Below, piece by piece: positions 44,713 to 55,717 of a DNA stretch of 64,000 nt. The first letter of the stretch is position 1, and each line of letters begins with the position of its first letter. The position numbers were made by a program, and so were the translations under genes. The notes under the pieces were generated by a model. The model was not told the DNA's origin. It made no database searches and saw only the letters and a list, made by a program, of their open reading frames with translations. The DNA comes from Stomoxys calcitrans (taxonomy: Eukaryota; Arthropoda; Insecta; Diptera; Muscidae). The stretch spans positions 156,527,441 to 156,591,440 of the forward strand of contig NC_081553.1 of the NCBI RefSeq assembly GCF_963082655.1, read 5' to 3'.

Positions 44713-46193
44713 TATACCCTCCACCATAAGATGGGGGGTATACTAATTTCGTCATTCTGTTTGTAACTACTCGAAATATTCGTCTGAGACCCCATAAAGT
44801 ATATATATTCTTGATCGTCGTGAAATTTTATGTCGATCTAGCCATGTCCGTCCGTCTGTCCGTCCGTCCGTCCGTCCGTCCGTCTGTCTGTCGAAAGCAC
44901 GCTAACTTTCGAAGGAGTAAAGCTAGCCGCTTGAAATTTTGCACAAATACTTCTTATTATTGTAGGTCGGTTGGTATTGTAAATGGGCCATATCGGTCCA
45001 TGTTTTGATATAGCTGCCATATAAACCGATCTTGGGTCTTGACTTCTTGAGCCTCTAGAGTGCGCAATTCTTATTCGATTGGAATGAAATTTTGCACGAC
45101 GTGTTTTGCTATAATATCCAACAACTGTGCCAAGTATGGTTCAAATCGGTCTATAACCTGATATAGCTGCCATATAAACCGATCTTGGCTCTTGACTTCT
45201 TGAGCCTCTAGAGTGCACAATTCTTATTCGATTGGAATGAAATTTTGCACGACGTGTTTTGTAATGATATCCAACAACTGTGCCAAGTATGGTTCAAATC
45301 GGTCTATAACCTGATATAGCTGCCATATAAACCGATCATGGGCCTTGACTACTTGAACCTCTAGAGTGCGCAAATCTTTTCCGATTGGAATGAAATTTTG
45401 CACGACGTGTTTTGTTATTATATCCAACAACTGTGCCTAGTATGGTTTAAATCGGTTCATAACCTGATATAGCTGCCATATAAACCGATCTTGGGTCTTG
45501 ACTTCTTGAGCCTCTAGAGGGCGCAATTCTTATCCGATTTGAATGAATTTTTGCACGAAGTATTTCGTTATGATATCCAACAACTGTGCCAAGTATGGTT
45601 GAAATCGGTTCATAACCTGATATAGCTGTCATATAAAGAGATCTGGGGATTTGACTTCTTGAGCTTCTAGCTTCAATTCCTATCCGATTTATCTGAAATT
45701 TTGCATGACGTATTTTATTTTTACTTTCAACAACTGTGTCAAATGAGGTTCAAATCGGTTCATAACCTGATATAGCTGCCATATAAACCGATCTGGGATC
45801 TTGACCCCTAGAGGTCGCAATTATTATCCGATATGCCTGAAATTTTGTACGATGGATCCTCTCATGACCATTAACAAACGTGTTTATTATGGTCTGAATC
45901 GTTCTATAGCCCGATACAGATCCCATATAAATCGTTCTCTCTATTTTACTCGTGAGCCCCAATGGGCGCAATTCTTATACGAATTGGCTGAAATTTTACA
46001 CAGGTCTCCAACATATAATTTAATTGTGGTCCGAACCGGACCATATCTTGATATCGTTTTAATAGCAGAGCAACTCTTTTCTTATATCCTTTTTTGCCTA
46101 AGAAGAGATGCCGGGAAAAGAACTCGACAAATGCGATCCATGGTGGAGGGTATATAAGATTCGGCCCGGCCGAACTTAGCACGCTTTTACTTG
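44713..46193 (+). mobile_element. HINE, one unit shorter than its near-identical relatives
   Basis: Complete termini, core, GTCC tract (44846-44890) and hairpin. It matches 38595-40232 closely but is about 156 bp shorter, consistent with loss of one 153-bp unit between homologous positions (the junction lies after CTGTGCCTAGTATGGTT). Confidence 0.88.
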
Positions 46194-46256
46194 TTTTTTT
46201 TTTTAAATAAGCAAAACAAATTAAAATTACCACCACATCAACCATTTGAAAACGAA

Positions 46257-46811
46257 AATACCATACTTTACATTACTTACGCCTCAGTAGTTTGGTGGAC
46301 TGCGATAGGAAAAACTGCAACGTTAGGACCATGCAACAAGTTCAGAGAACATGTTGTCTTGGCATAGGCTGATGGATGAGGACGACGCCCACTAGGGCGC
46401 TGGAGACTATTCTAAATATCCGCCCCATTGACATACAGATGGGAGAATGGACTGAGGATAAGAGCAGCTCATACTTTCGAGGCGACGATAGGAAGGAATG
46501 AAATAGGTTTCTGAACGGATACCTGAGACGACACTTGAGGTCGAGTGCGAGGCACTGATGCCAGCGGCACAGTCTTGGATTGACGGAACCCTAGTATTGC
46601 CGTCTGGAAGATCATGTTACATGGATGGATCAAAGCAAGATGACAGAGTTGGCCTGGGGGTCTACATTGAGAACCCAAGGACTAAGATCTGTTTTTGATT
46701 GCCTGACCATAATACGGTCCTGCAGGGGGAGATCAGGGCGATCCGGAATGCGTGTGGTGGTATGGTACTAACGCGAGGACGTGGAGTGTGAACATCTTTA
46801 CGGACAGTATG
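46257..46811 (+). pseudogene. LINE ORF2 fragment (connector to RNase H)
   Basis: Plus strand shows SVVWWTA and RTCCLGIG blocks, an LDIRP-like NIRPIDIQ block, then MDGSKQDDRVGLGVYIENP-like RNase H sequence with frameshifts, ending at NIFTDS. It is cut by the 3' end of an opposite-strand LINE. Confidence 0.7.
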
Positions 46812-47760
46812 TAAGTTTAGGTTAGGTAGAAAAGAGGGGAGGGAGATATTAATCCGTCCCATGCCACTATGGACATACACCTAAGCAAGTAATCGGCTTG
46901 TTGTGCTCTCTAAAAACTATAAAGTAACCTCTAAAAAGAAAATTTAAAATAAGGAATTCCGTGCTACTTACATATTCCTTAATTGTTTTCAATATCACTC
47001 CCCCAAGTTGGTTAATGTCTGGTATTGTGTCTCCACCTAAGTGCCGGCATCTGTTAGACGCGAAAGCCGGGCAATAACAAAGGAAATGCTCCAACGTCTC
47101 ATCATCTTCACCGCTTGCCCTACACTTGCTATCACTTGTCACACCGATTTTACATAAGTGAGCTCGCAGTCCTATTTGTCCCGTTATGATACCAATAGCT
47201 ATACATGGGATCCCCCCATAGGATTTTCGCCGATTTCCGATTTAAGGGCGTGGCGTTTGTCGCCCACGCCCTTAAATCGGACTGCGTCGACTCGAAAGGC
47301 TTCGGGTTAACCAAGTTTATTGATGGCAGTCCTCTTGCCTTCACCGCTAAATCGTCTGCCCTCTCATTTCCCCTTACTCCGTTATGGCCCGGCACCCAAA
47401 CGATGCGGATTTTGCCATCCTCCTTTTTACACTGCAAGACTTCGTGACCTTACCGTCCTGGTTATTATTGCCCTTATGGCAATTTACTGTCGGTAAAGAT
47501 GTTCAGACTCGACGTCCTCGTGTTGGCACCACACCACTTCACGCATTCCGTGATCGCCCGGATCGCCACCTGCAGGATCGTATTATGGTTAGGCAGTCTA
47601 AAACTGATCTCAGTCCCTGGGTTCTCAATGTAGACACCCAGGCCAACTCTGTCCTCTAGCTTTGATCCATCCGTGTAACATGATCTTCCAGATGGCAATA
47701 CTAGGGTTCCGTCAATCCAAGACTGTGCCAATGGCAGCAGTGCCTCGCACTCGACTCAGG
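46812..47760 (-). pseudogene. LINE ORF2 C-terminus: RNase H and zinc motif
   Basis: Minus strand: SCYTDGSKLEDRVGLGVYIE and a LNIFTDSK block (RNase H catalytic Asp positions) at 47474-47731; VWVPGHNGVRGNERADDLAV at about 47340-47400; CRASGEDDETLEHFLCYC at 47060-47125 (second Cys of CxxC is lost). The 3' end is at 46812 (CCTAACCTAAACTTA). An inverted repeat at 47236-47281 disrupts the middle. Confidence 0.78.
47236..47281. repeat. 18-bp perfect inverted repeat, 10-base loop
   Basis: TCCGATTTAAGGGCGTGG (47236-47253) and its exact reverse complement (47264-47281) within LINE coding sequence. Confidence 0.9.
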
Positions 47761-48240
47761 AACATGTTCTTTTGTATATTTTGGGAAACAATATTTTCCT
47801 TTGCATTTTAAGGAGTTATCATGGAACCTCATAAATCTCAAAATTTTGTTCCAGGGGTTTTATATATGTAAACCATTTTGCACTGAAATTGAGGGTGCGC
47901 CCTATATAGCACGCTTTTCGCACAAATTTTTTATATAGCATTTGATTATTTTCAAATCAATTTTTAATTGATCCAATTAAAAATCCAATTAGTTGGATGT
48001 TTTGGATATTTCAATAAATTTTTTAATTGAATCAATAAAAAAAATAGTTGGACATTTAATAAATTTTCAATCATTTTTTAAATGAATACACAATTGTTTT
48101 CATAGCATTTTTTCAATCTCCATCTTCAAAAGCTTTGATTGATATTATCATTTTCGTGATTGAAGCAGTTTCAATTAGAAAATGAATCGAATCAAGTAAT
48201 TTTGTGATTGAAACCGATTTTTTTCTGTGCAAGAAGTGAT
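47761..48240. repeat. AT-rich AATTGAAA/TTTCAATT tracts
   Basis: Repeated AATTAAAAA, TTTTTAATTGA and TTTCAATTAG motifs similar to 22340-22560, ending TTTTTTTCTGTGCA. Possibly a decayed MITE; no gene. Confidence 0.4.
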
Positions 48241-49434
48241 ACATTTTCTTTCGCACCATTTGTTTCTCTTCTTCTCACCACTAATACGAATTACGAATGC
48301 TTTAGAAAAATACCTACAACAATTTGCTGTGTTTATGATTCTTCTTCTTTTATTAAAAATTATTTTCTCATTTTCGTGGCTTCTCTTTCGAAAAATTATT
48401 GTACTTTTATAAATATATATTTGTCAATTTCATTAAAATCTGAGCCTCATTGCCTTGAGCCTCATCTCTTCGTTGTCGGCGACACCGTCTATAAAGAGTA
48501 TTACAAACAAAATAATTTATATACACATTTTAAATTAATCTTAATAAACAACAATCTTAGTATTTTGCGTAAAAAGCCGTCTTTAGCGCCCAATAAGACG
48601 GATTTGTACGCAATACAATCTTAGTATTTTGCGTACAAATCGGTCCTTAGCGCCCTTCTTTTGATAATTTTTCGGAAATATGCCATTCTTGAAAAAGCCA
48701 CTTTTCGAACATCGGCTCATACTAAAAATTTATTTAAAAAAAGTCTTTTATGGGACTCATTTCTATTGGGCTTGGGCTAAGAATCCAAAATAATAGCCTG
48801 TTTGTGAATGTAGAACAATAATCTAGTCAAACAAACAACAATCGCTGGAAATCGAATCTTTTTCGGTTTGTGTATGTCGAATTCAACTTTTCGCCTGCAC
48901 ATACGTAAGTCAATGTTGTTATTTTTTGTGGTTACCATAGGGGTGTTTACCTTTTTGGCGGGTGAGGGGGAGCCCAACATTCTTCGAGGCACCTCGGCAC
49001 GGAATAAATATTAGCTGAAGAGTCTCAGTGAGAAGCCGGCACCGGGGATCCCGGAACTTGCTGGCACATCAATGGAGCCTTACGAGGATGATCACCTCTA
49101 CATACAGATATGGGGGTACAACAACAACACTGAGGCACAAAGGAACAATTTTTACTATTGGAAATCCTAGAAGTTCTAATTTGTATCCAAATTTGCAGAA
49201 GTACGCTAATGAGAGATATCCGTAAATTGTTACAGACAACATTTTTTGGCCCCTTATTTTTTTCATAGCATCCGTGGTGGGCATCTAAGAATCTTAAGTG
49301 TAAATACATGTATAAATCAATTTTATAAAATCAATTGTTTTTTGCTTTCTAGTTTTGCTAAAAAATTCTTGCTCAAAAGCAAATTATTGGTTTAGACATT
49401 TGCTTCGCATTGTTACGATGTACATGAACCCATG

Positions 49435-49437
<3 letters not shown>
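48241..49437. other. No gene recognised; local direct and inverted repeats at 48548-48660
   Basis: ACAATCTTAGTATTTTGCGT(A) followed by TTAGCGCCC occurs twice about 70 bp apart. GATTTGTACGCAA and TTGCGTACAAATC form a 13-bp inverted repeat between them. The remainder shows open frames without any recognisable domain. Confidence 0.45.
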
Positions 49438-49465
<28 letters not shown>

Positions 49466-49890
49466 TATATCTAAATCTAAACCGATTTGTATCAAACTCC
49501 CCAGTATTGTCGAGAGTCAAATTTCGAGAGAATCGGTTAAGAAATGCCTATTTTATTGCATTACTACTGCAAATCGGACGAACATATATATGGGAGCAAT
49601 ATCGGTTCAGATATTGCTCCCATATATATATATACAATTTCAATAGGCTTCGTCTCTTGGCCGAAAACCATGCCTGGACCAAATTTTAGGACGATCGGAT
49701 GAAAACTGCAATCTGTACTTTGTACACAAATTAACATGGACAGACGGACATATCTAAATCGATTCAGAAAGTGATTCTGAGTCGACCGGTATACTTATCA
49801 ATGGGTCTATCTCTCTTCCTTCTGGGTGTTACAAACAAATGCACTAAGCTACAATACCCTGTACCACAGGGTATTGTTTAGGGTATAATT
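49438..49890 (-). mobile_element. Divergent DINE-1-like element next to a short (TA)n
   Basis: A TA run (49438-49459) is followed by GATGGCTATATCTAAATCTAAACCGATTTG-type units, a GGACAGACGGACATATCTAAAT tract and a terminus TATACCCTAAACAATACCCTGTGG on the minus strand. A 20-bp palindrome lies at 49584-49629. A different DINE-1-type subfamily from the main one. Confidence 0.6.
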
Positions 49891-49904
49891 ATACATTAAA
49901 TACT

Positions 49905-50075
49905 ATTGTTCCCTGTATTCGCAAGAAGTCACATCGGAAGGCCGGTTTATATGGTAGCTATATCTAAACATGAACCGATTTGGCCTATTTTGTATCCAAA
50001 CCGACCTACTTTAACAAAAAAAAAAAAATTGTGCAAAATTTCGAGCTGCTAGCTTTACTCATCCGAAATATACAT
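49905..50075 (-). mobile_element. HINE fragment
   Basis: AGAAGTCACATCGGAAGGCC, GGTTTATATGGTAGCTATAT, AAACCGACCTACTTTAAC and GCAAAATTTCGAGCTGCTAG: one unit plus the start of the 5' module; no ends. Confidence 0.65.
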
Positions 50076-50489
50076 GTACATATATCGTGCAGGACACATG
50101 TCACAGAACCGGTGGATGCGTGTTGATCGATCATCAAAAAATTCCAAAGATATTTAACGATGTCTGTCTGTTCACCAGTTTTAATCACGCGGCTATCTTT
50201 TCAAACTGAAGCATTGAGCTGAAATTATATATGCTGCTAAGTAGACCAATCTCCTAATTTAGTAGACCAATCTCCTCTTAACCCTAGGATGGGCGAATAT
50301 TTTTTACTACTTTGTTAAGCGGACGTGGTCTGTCCAAACTTTAAAACAGCTATAAAATGTAAACTGATTTTTGGCTTTAATATTTACTCATTTTTATTTT
50401 GTAATTGTTTAAAATGAAAATTAAGGACAAGCAAACATAATTATAGAGTTATAGTTAAGAAAACAGCAGAATTCCGTCAAATGCGACAT

Positions 50490-50945
50490 AAATTGATGCT
50501 TCTAGGGGCCGTAGAAGACTAATCGGGATATGTGATCTATATCAGCTTATAGACCGATTTGAAAAATACTTATTATGGATGTTGGAAGTCATAACAATAC
50601 ACTCAGTGCAAAATTTCACCCAAATCGGGTAATAATTGCGGCTTTCAGGGACTTAAGATACTAAATCGGGAGATCAGTTTATATAGGAGGTATATCAGGT
50701 TAATGCAAAATTTCAGCCAAATCAGGCAACAACGGCGGCTTCTAGAAGCTCAAGAAGTCAAATCGCAGGATTGGTTTATATGGGGCTATATCCAAATTTG
50801 AAAATCAGGCCCGAATCTGAACCAATAAGGAAATCCCCAGCGACTTACATCAACAAGAAGTTCGTGTGCAAAATTTCAAGTGAATATCTTTATTCGTTCA
50901 GCTGCTATCGTGATTCCTACCCTTCTTTGATGGTGATTATAAAAA
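50490..50945 (-). mobile_element. HINE array fragment
   Basis: About three decayed units (TGATCTATATCAGCTTATAG, AAATTTCACCCAAATCGGGT, GGTTTATATGGGGCTATATC). No complete terminus. Confidence 0.6.
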
Positions 50946-50961
50946 CGTAAATATATAAAAA

Positions 50962-53232
50962 CAAGTAAGATCGTGCTAAGTTCGGCCGGGCCGAATCTTA
51001 TATACCCTCCACCATTGATCGCATTTGTCGAGTTCAATGCGCGATATCTCTTTTTAGACAAACATAGAATATTGAATAAGAACTGTTATCCTATTGGAGC
51101 TATATCAAGTTATAGTCCGATTCGGACCATAATTGAATGCTGATTGACATTGTAGAAGTCATTGTGTAATATTTCAGTTCATTCGGAAAAGAATTGCGCC
51201 TTGTAAGGGCTCAAGAAGCAAAATCGGGAGATAGGTTTATGTGGGAGCTGTATCAAGCTATTGATCGATTCAAAACATACTAGACACGTATGTTGAAGGT
51301 CATGAGAGAAGGCCTTATACAAAATTTCAGCCAAATCGGATGAGAAATGCGCCCTCTAGAGGTTCGAGAAGTCAAGATCCCAGATCGGTTTATATGGCAG
51401 CTATATCAGGTTCTATATCGATTTGCGCCATACTTAGCACAGTTATTGGAAGTCATAACAAAACACCTCATGCAAAATTTCAGCCAAATCGGATGAGAAT
51501 TGCGCCATCACTTGGCTCAAGAAGTCAAGATCCAAGATCGGTTTATATGTCAGCTATACCAAATTATGAACCGATTTGAATAATACTTAGCGTAGTTGTT
51601 GAAAGTAATACCAAAACACTACGTGCAAAATTTTAGTTAAATCGGACGATAATTGCGCCCTCTAGAGGCTCAAGAAGTCAAGACCCAAGATCGGTTTATA
51701 TGACAGCTATACCAGATTATGAACCGATTTGAACCATACTTGGTACAGTTGTGGGAAATCATAACAAAATACGTCGTGCAAAATTTCATTCCAATCGGAT
51801 AAGATTTGCGCCCTCTAGAGGTTCAAGAAGTCAAGACCCAAGATCGGTTTATATGGCAGCTATATCAGGTTATGGACCGATTTAAACCATACTTGGCACA
51901 ATTGTTGGATATCATACCAAAACACGTCGTGCAAAATTTCATTCCAATCGGATAAGAATTACGCTTTCTAGAGGCTCAAGAAGTCAAGACCCATGATCGG
52001 TTTATATGGCAGCTATATCAGGTTATAAACCGATTTGAACCATACTTGGCACAGTTGTTGGATATCATAACAAAATACGTCGAGCAAAATTTCATTCCAA
52101 TCGGATAAGATTTGCGCCTTCTAGAGATTCAAGAAGTCAAGACCCAAGATCGGTTTATATGGCAGCTATATCAGGTTATAAACCGATTTGAACCATACTT
52201 GGCACAGTTGTTGGATATCATAACAAAGTACGTCGTGCAAAATTTCATTCCAATCGGATAAGAATTGCGCACGCTAGAAATTCAAGAAGTCAAGACCCAA
52301 GATCGGTTTATATGGCAGCTATATCAGGTTATAAACCGATTTGAACCATACTTGGCACAGTTGTTGGATATCATAACAAAGTACGTCGTGCAAAATTTCA
52401 TTCCAATCGGATAAGATTTGCGCCTTCTAGAGATTCAAGAAGTCAAGACCCAAGATCGGTTTATATGGCAGCTATATCAGGTTATAAACCGATTTGAACC
52501 ATACTTGGCACAGTTGTTGGATATCATAACAAAGTACGTCGTGCAAAATTTCATTCCAATCGGATAAGATTTGCGCCTTCTAGAGATTCAAGAAGTCAAG
52601 ACCCAAGATCGGTTTATATGGCAGCTATATCAGGTTATAAACCGATTTGAACCATACTTGGCACAGTTGTTGGATATCATAACAAAATACGTCGTGCAAA
52701 ATTTCATTCCAATCAGATAAGAATTGCGCACTCTAGAGGCTCAAGAAGTCAAGACCCAAGATCGGTTTATATGGCAGCTATATCAGGTTATGAACCGATT
52801 TAAACCATACTTGGCACAGATGTTGGATATCATAACAAAACACGTCGTGCTAAATTTCATCCCAATCGGATAAGAATTGCGCAGTCTAGAGGCTCAAGAA
52901 GTCAAGACCCAAGATCGGTTTATATGGAAGTCAAGACCCAAGATCGGTTTATATGGCAGCTATATCAAAGCATGAACCGATTTGGCCCATTTACAATGCC
53001 AACCGACCTACACTAATAAGAAGTATTTGTGCAAAATTTCAAGCGGCTAGCTCTACTCCTTCGGAAGTTAGCGTGCTTTCGACAGACAGACGGACGGACA
53101 TGGCTAGATCGACATAAAATTTCGCGACGATCAAGAATATATATACTTTATGGGGTCTCAGACGAATATTTCGAGTAGTTACAAACAGAATGACGAAATT
53201 AGTATACCCCCCATCCTATGGTGGAGGGTATA
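50962..53232 (-). mobile_element. Long HINE with about twelve 153-bp units
   Basis: Minus-strand element with 5' hairpin at 53232, core, short GTCC/GTCT tract, then the longest array in the window and the GGCCGGGCC hairpin and CAAGTAAGATCGTGC terminus (one unusual base change in the conserved AAAGCGTGC) at 50962. Units between about 52000 and 52720 are almost identical to each other (shared AGAGATTCAAGAAGTC and ACAAAGTACGTCG variants), showing local homogenisation. Units at the edges are more diverged. Confidence 0.88.
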
Positions 53233-53414
53233 ATAAAATATTTACTTCAAAGTATATATTTTATATTTGCAAATTAAGTCAACTTTGTTATTAGCTAAAA
53301 AAGAATATAAACAAATGTTTCAAATCTGGTGGCAGAACAAGAATTTGAGAAATGTAAGTTGTGATCCAGCCAAAAATCCGTAGGTATGAATTTTATTTGT
53401 TTGCAAATGCGAAT

Positions 53415-53690
53415 TTTGAAGGAACAGGGGCAAATTTCTCACATATCAATGAGTGTAGTCCGATTAAAGTTTAAGCTCAATGATAGGGGGCCTCCTTTTT
53501 ATAGTCGAGTCTGAACGGCGTGCCGCTGTGCTACACCTCTTTGGAGAGAAGTTTTACATGGCGTAGTACCTCACAAATGTTCCCAGCATTACTTTGAAAA
53601 TTTTTTCTGATGGTCTCGCCACGATTCGAACCCAGACGTTCATCGTCATAGGCGGACATGCTAACCTCTGTGCTACGGTTTATTCGTTTA
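53415..53690 (-). mobile_element. tRNA-derived SINE
   Basis: On the minus strand: A box TAGCACAGAGGTTAGC (53661-53676) and B box GGGTTCGAATC (53624-53634), correctly spaced for an RNA polymerase III promoter. A tail family-specific region follows (GTGAGGTACTACGCCATGTA, GGCACGCCGTTCAGACTCG, TTGAGCTTAAACTTTAATCG). The parent tRNA is not clear. A diverged copy is at 32451-32690. Confidence 0.8.
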
Positions 53691-53873
53691 ATGTCCAAAA
53701 TAATTCAAAATTTTATAAATTTCTTTTCTTATATACTTAGAACCCTTCGTTTCACTTATAAATTAATTTCACTTTTCATAAAAATGCTAGGGAAGTCATA
53801 AACGTCAAAATTGGTCTGGCCAAACCAATCTGCGCTTCATAGGGTTAAATTTGCAACAATAATATGTACAAGA

Positions 53874-53878
53874 CGCCG
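53874..53878. other. Transib target-site duplication CGCCG (left)
   Basis: CGCCG directly precedes CACAGTG and recurs at 59240-59244 directly after CACTGTG. Five-bp GC-rich duplications are characteristic of Transib and RAG-mediated transposition. Confidence 0.93.
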
Positions 53879-55321
53879 CACAGTGGGCCAAATGGCAAAA
53901 AAATTGGAAATAAGTCTACAACTTTTTATCTGTTGATTTTAGCCATACAAAATGTTCTAGACATTTGTAGAGGAGGACATAGGCTTTCAGAAAAGTGCTG
54001 TTGTTGGTCCATATCTTTAATACAGGGTGAGCTACAGGGTGTCAAAGTTGACCACTTTTGACTTCTCCAAGCTTCTGGGGGCCATAACTTTTGATCTACT
54101 CAACCGATTTACATGATTTAGGACTCTAGAGAAAGAGCTTGACAAGATCTAAAAAACTTATGCATAAAGTACCATGCCATCGTGTACTGTTAAGGAGTTA
54201 TGAATTGTTTAATTTTAAAATATGAAAATTTGGCCTTGGTTTTTTTCAGTGTTTTTTAAATAACTCCGTCAATTTTAAAGCTATAAACTTCATACTTCAC
54301 ACAAATTATGCCAGCATATGTGTGCATAAAATACAAAAGGAATCACGTGAATATCTTTGGCGGTTTAAAAATGGCATCGTTTTCAATATGAAAAATATTT
54401 TTTTTGTCAAAAAATTGCAAAATTTTTCAAAAAAGATACTCCCATTTCCTTTAAGTTTTCGCAAACTTTGGCCGTCAAAGCATTATCATTTCTTTCCATT
54501 TTCACAAAGTCGAGGTATTAAGAAAAGTTTTAAGTGCTAATTTGGCTAATTTCGATATCAAACAACACCGTTATCTTAAGACCAAAATGGCCAATTTTTT
54601 TACTAAACTTCAAAAGTTTCTCACTGGAAAAAAAGTTCCACGGGGATTTTTTCGCTTTTTTTGAACTTAAATGAAAGCTTAAAATGTTCCCAACATTTTA
54701 AGGTATGTCTCGCCATATCCTAGCCATAAATGAGATCGTAGCGATCAAAATACTGAAAAAAGTCAATTTTCAAGTAGTGCTATATTCATTGCTAAAAAAC
54801 AAGTATTACGTCACATTTTATTGCAAAGATGTTAAATAAACTTTTATTTGGTAACACTTCTTCTACAAAACACAAAAAGAATCATGGAAATATCTCTATT
54901 CTATTCCATTTTATGGAACCGGCAATAAAAAAGTCAATTTTTCAAAAAAGTTGAATTTCCCAAATTTTGTTTTTGTTGTCCTAATTGCACATGACACACT
55001 ATAGCCATATTTACCTTATCGTAAAGGAAACATACCTTATCGTAAAGGAAATTTTCATACCTTTCCAACAATGTATAAAACATTTCTCAACTCGGATTCT
55101 ATCTACTCTAAAATTCATTTACACTTCATTAAACTCTATATAAAAATGTCTATTTGTGAAATGGAACCTTATATGGGGCCTACACTAAAACATTGATAGA
55201 TTTGCCCAGGGTTTACAATACAAATGTGTTAGAATAAAAAAAGGTCTCCTGCCAAAGTTTAAAAAAATTGGAATAAAAATATGTGTTTTAGAGCGAAAAC
55301 ACTTCGCATCGGCGTGCGTTT
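53879..55321 (+). repeat. Transib left inverted arm (1443 bp)
   Basis: Reverse complement of 57809-59239. It starts with heptamer-like CACAGTG, then GGCCAAATGGC and a run of seven A. Both arms end inward at GGCGTGCGTTT. Differences noted: CTTATCGTAAAGGAAA here versus GCAA in the other arm near 55021, and single-base changes such as GTGTTAGAA/GTGATAGAA. Confidence 0.93.
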
Positions 55322-55717
55322 GTATAGTACCTACATCTATTTTTAATGTAAGCTGATGATTTTTGAATAAAAAGTAACCTAGAAATATACCTGCATATAT
55401 ATATATATTTGTGTTAAGATTTGATGCAGACAAATGTTACCTGTTTCGCTATGTCGAATTCCCAGGAAATCCACCGTATCAATGAATGTGAAAAAACCTA
55501 CCCATAAAAAATTCATTGTCATTTTTTTTAACCAAATTCGAGTCCAGGTAAATAATTATAGAAGAGTAAGTAAAAAGAGGCACTTTGGACCCCTTTTTAC
55601 GATTGCGTCTGATACCTGAAATGGGTCATTAATTGTGAATATATTGCATAAATATTTGAACAAAATCCAAATTTTCTTCATTATATTTTGTAGAGGCGTA
55701 AAGGACATTTATAAGTT
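55322..55717 (+). promoter_or_regulatory. Probable 5' leader/promoter region of the Transib transposase
   Basis: Unique AT-rich sequence between the left arm and the start codon. It holds a TATATATATATA stretch (55396-55408). A donor-like CAG|GTAAAT (55547) and an acceptor-like TTTTGTAG (55686-55693) bracket a possible small leader intron, but joining them adds no coding sequence to the main frame. No promoter can be assigned with certainty. Confidence 0.4.

Noticed and set aside
49025..49309. Overlapping frames on both strands at 49.0-49.3 kb
   Set aside because: No domain, no splice context and no similarity I recognise; opposite frames of similar length.
55547..55693. Possible intron adding an N-terminal exon to the Transib transposase
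   Set aside because: A stop codon lies two codons before the ATG at 55718 in the same frame, so an upstream exon cannot extend the protein.
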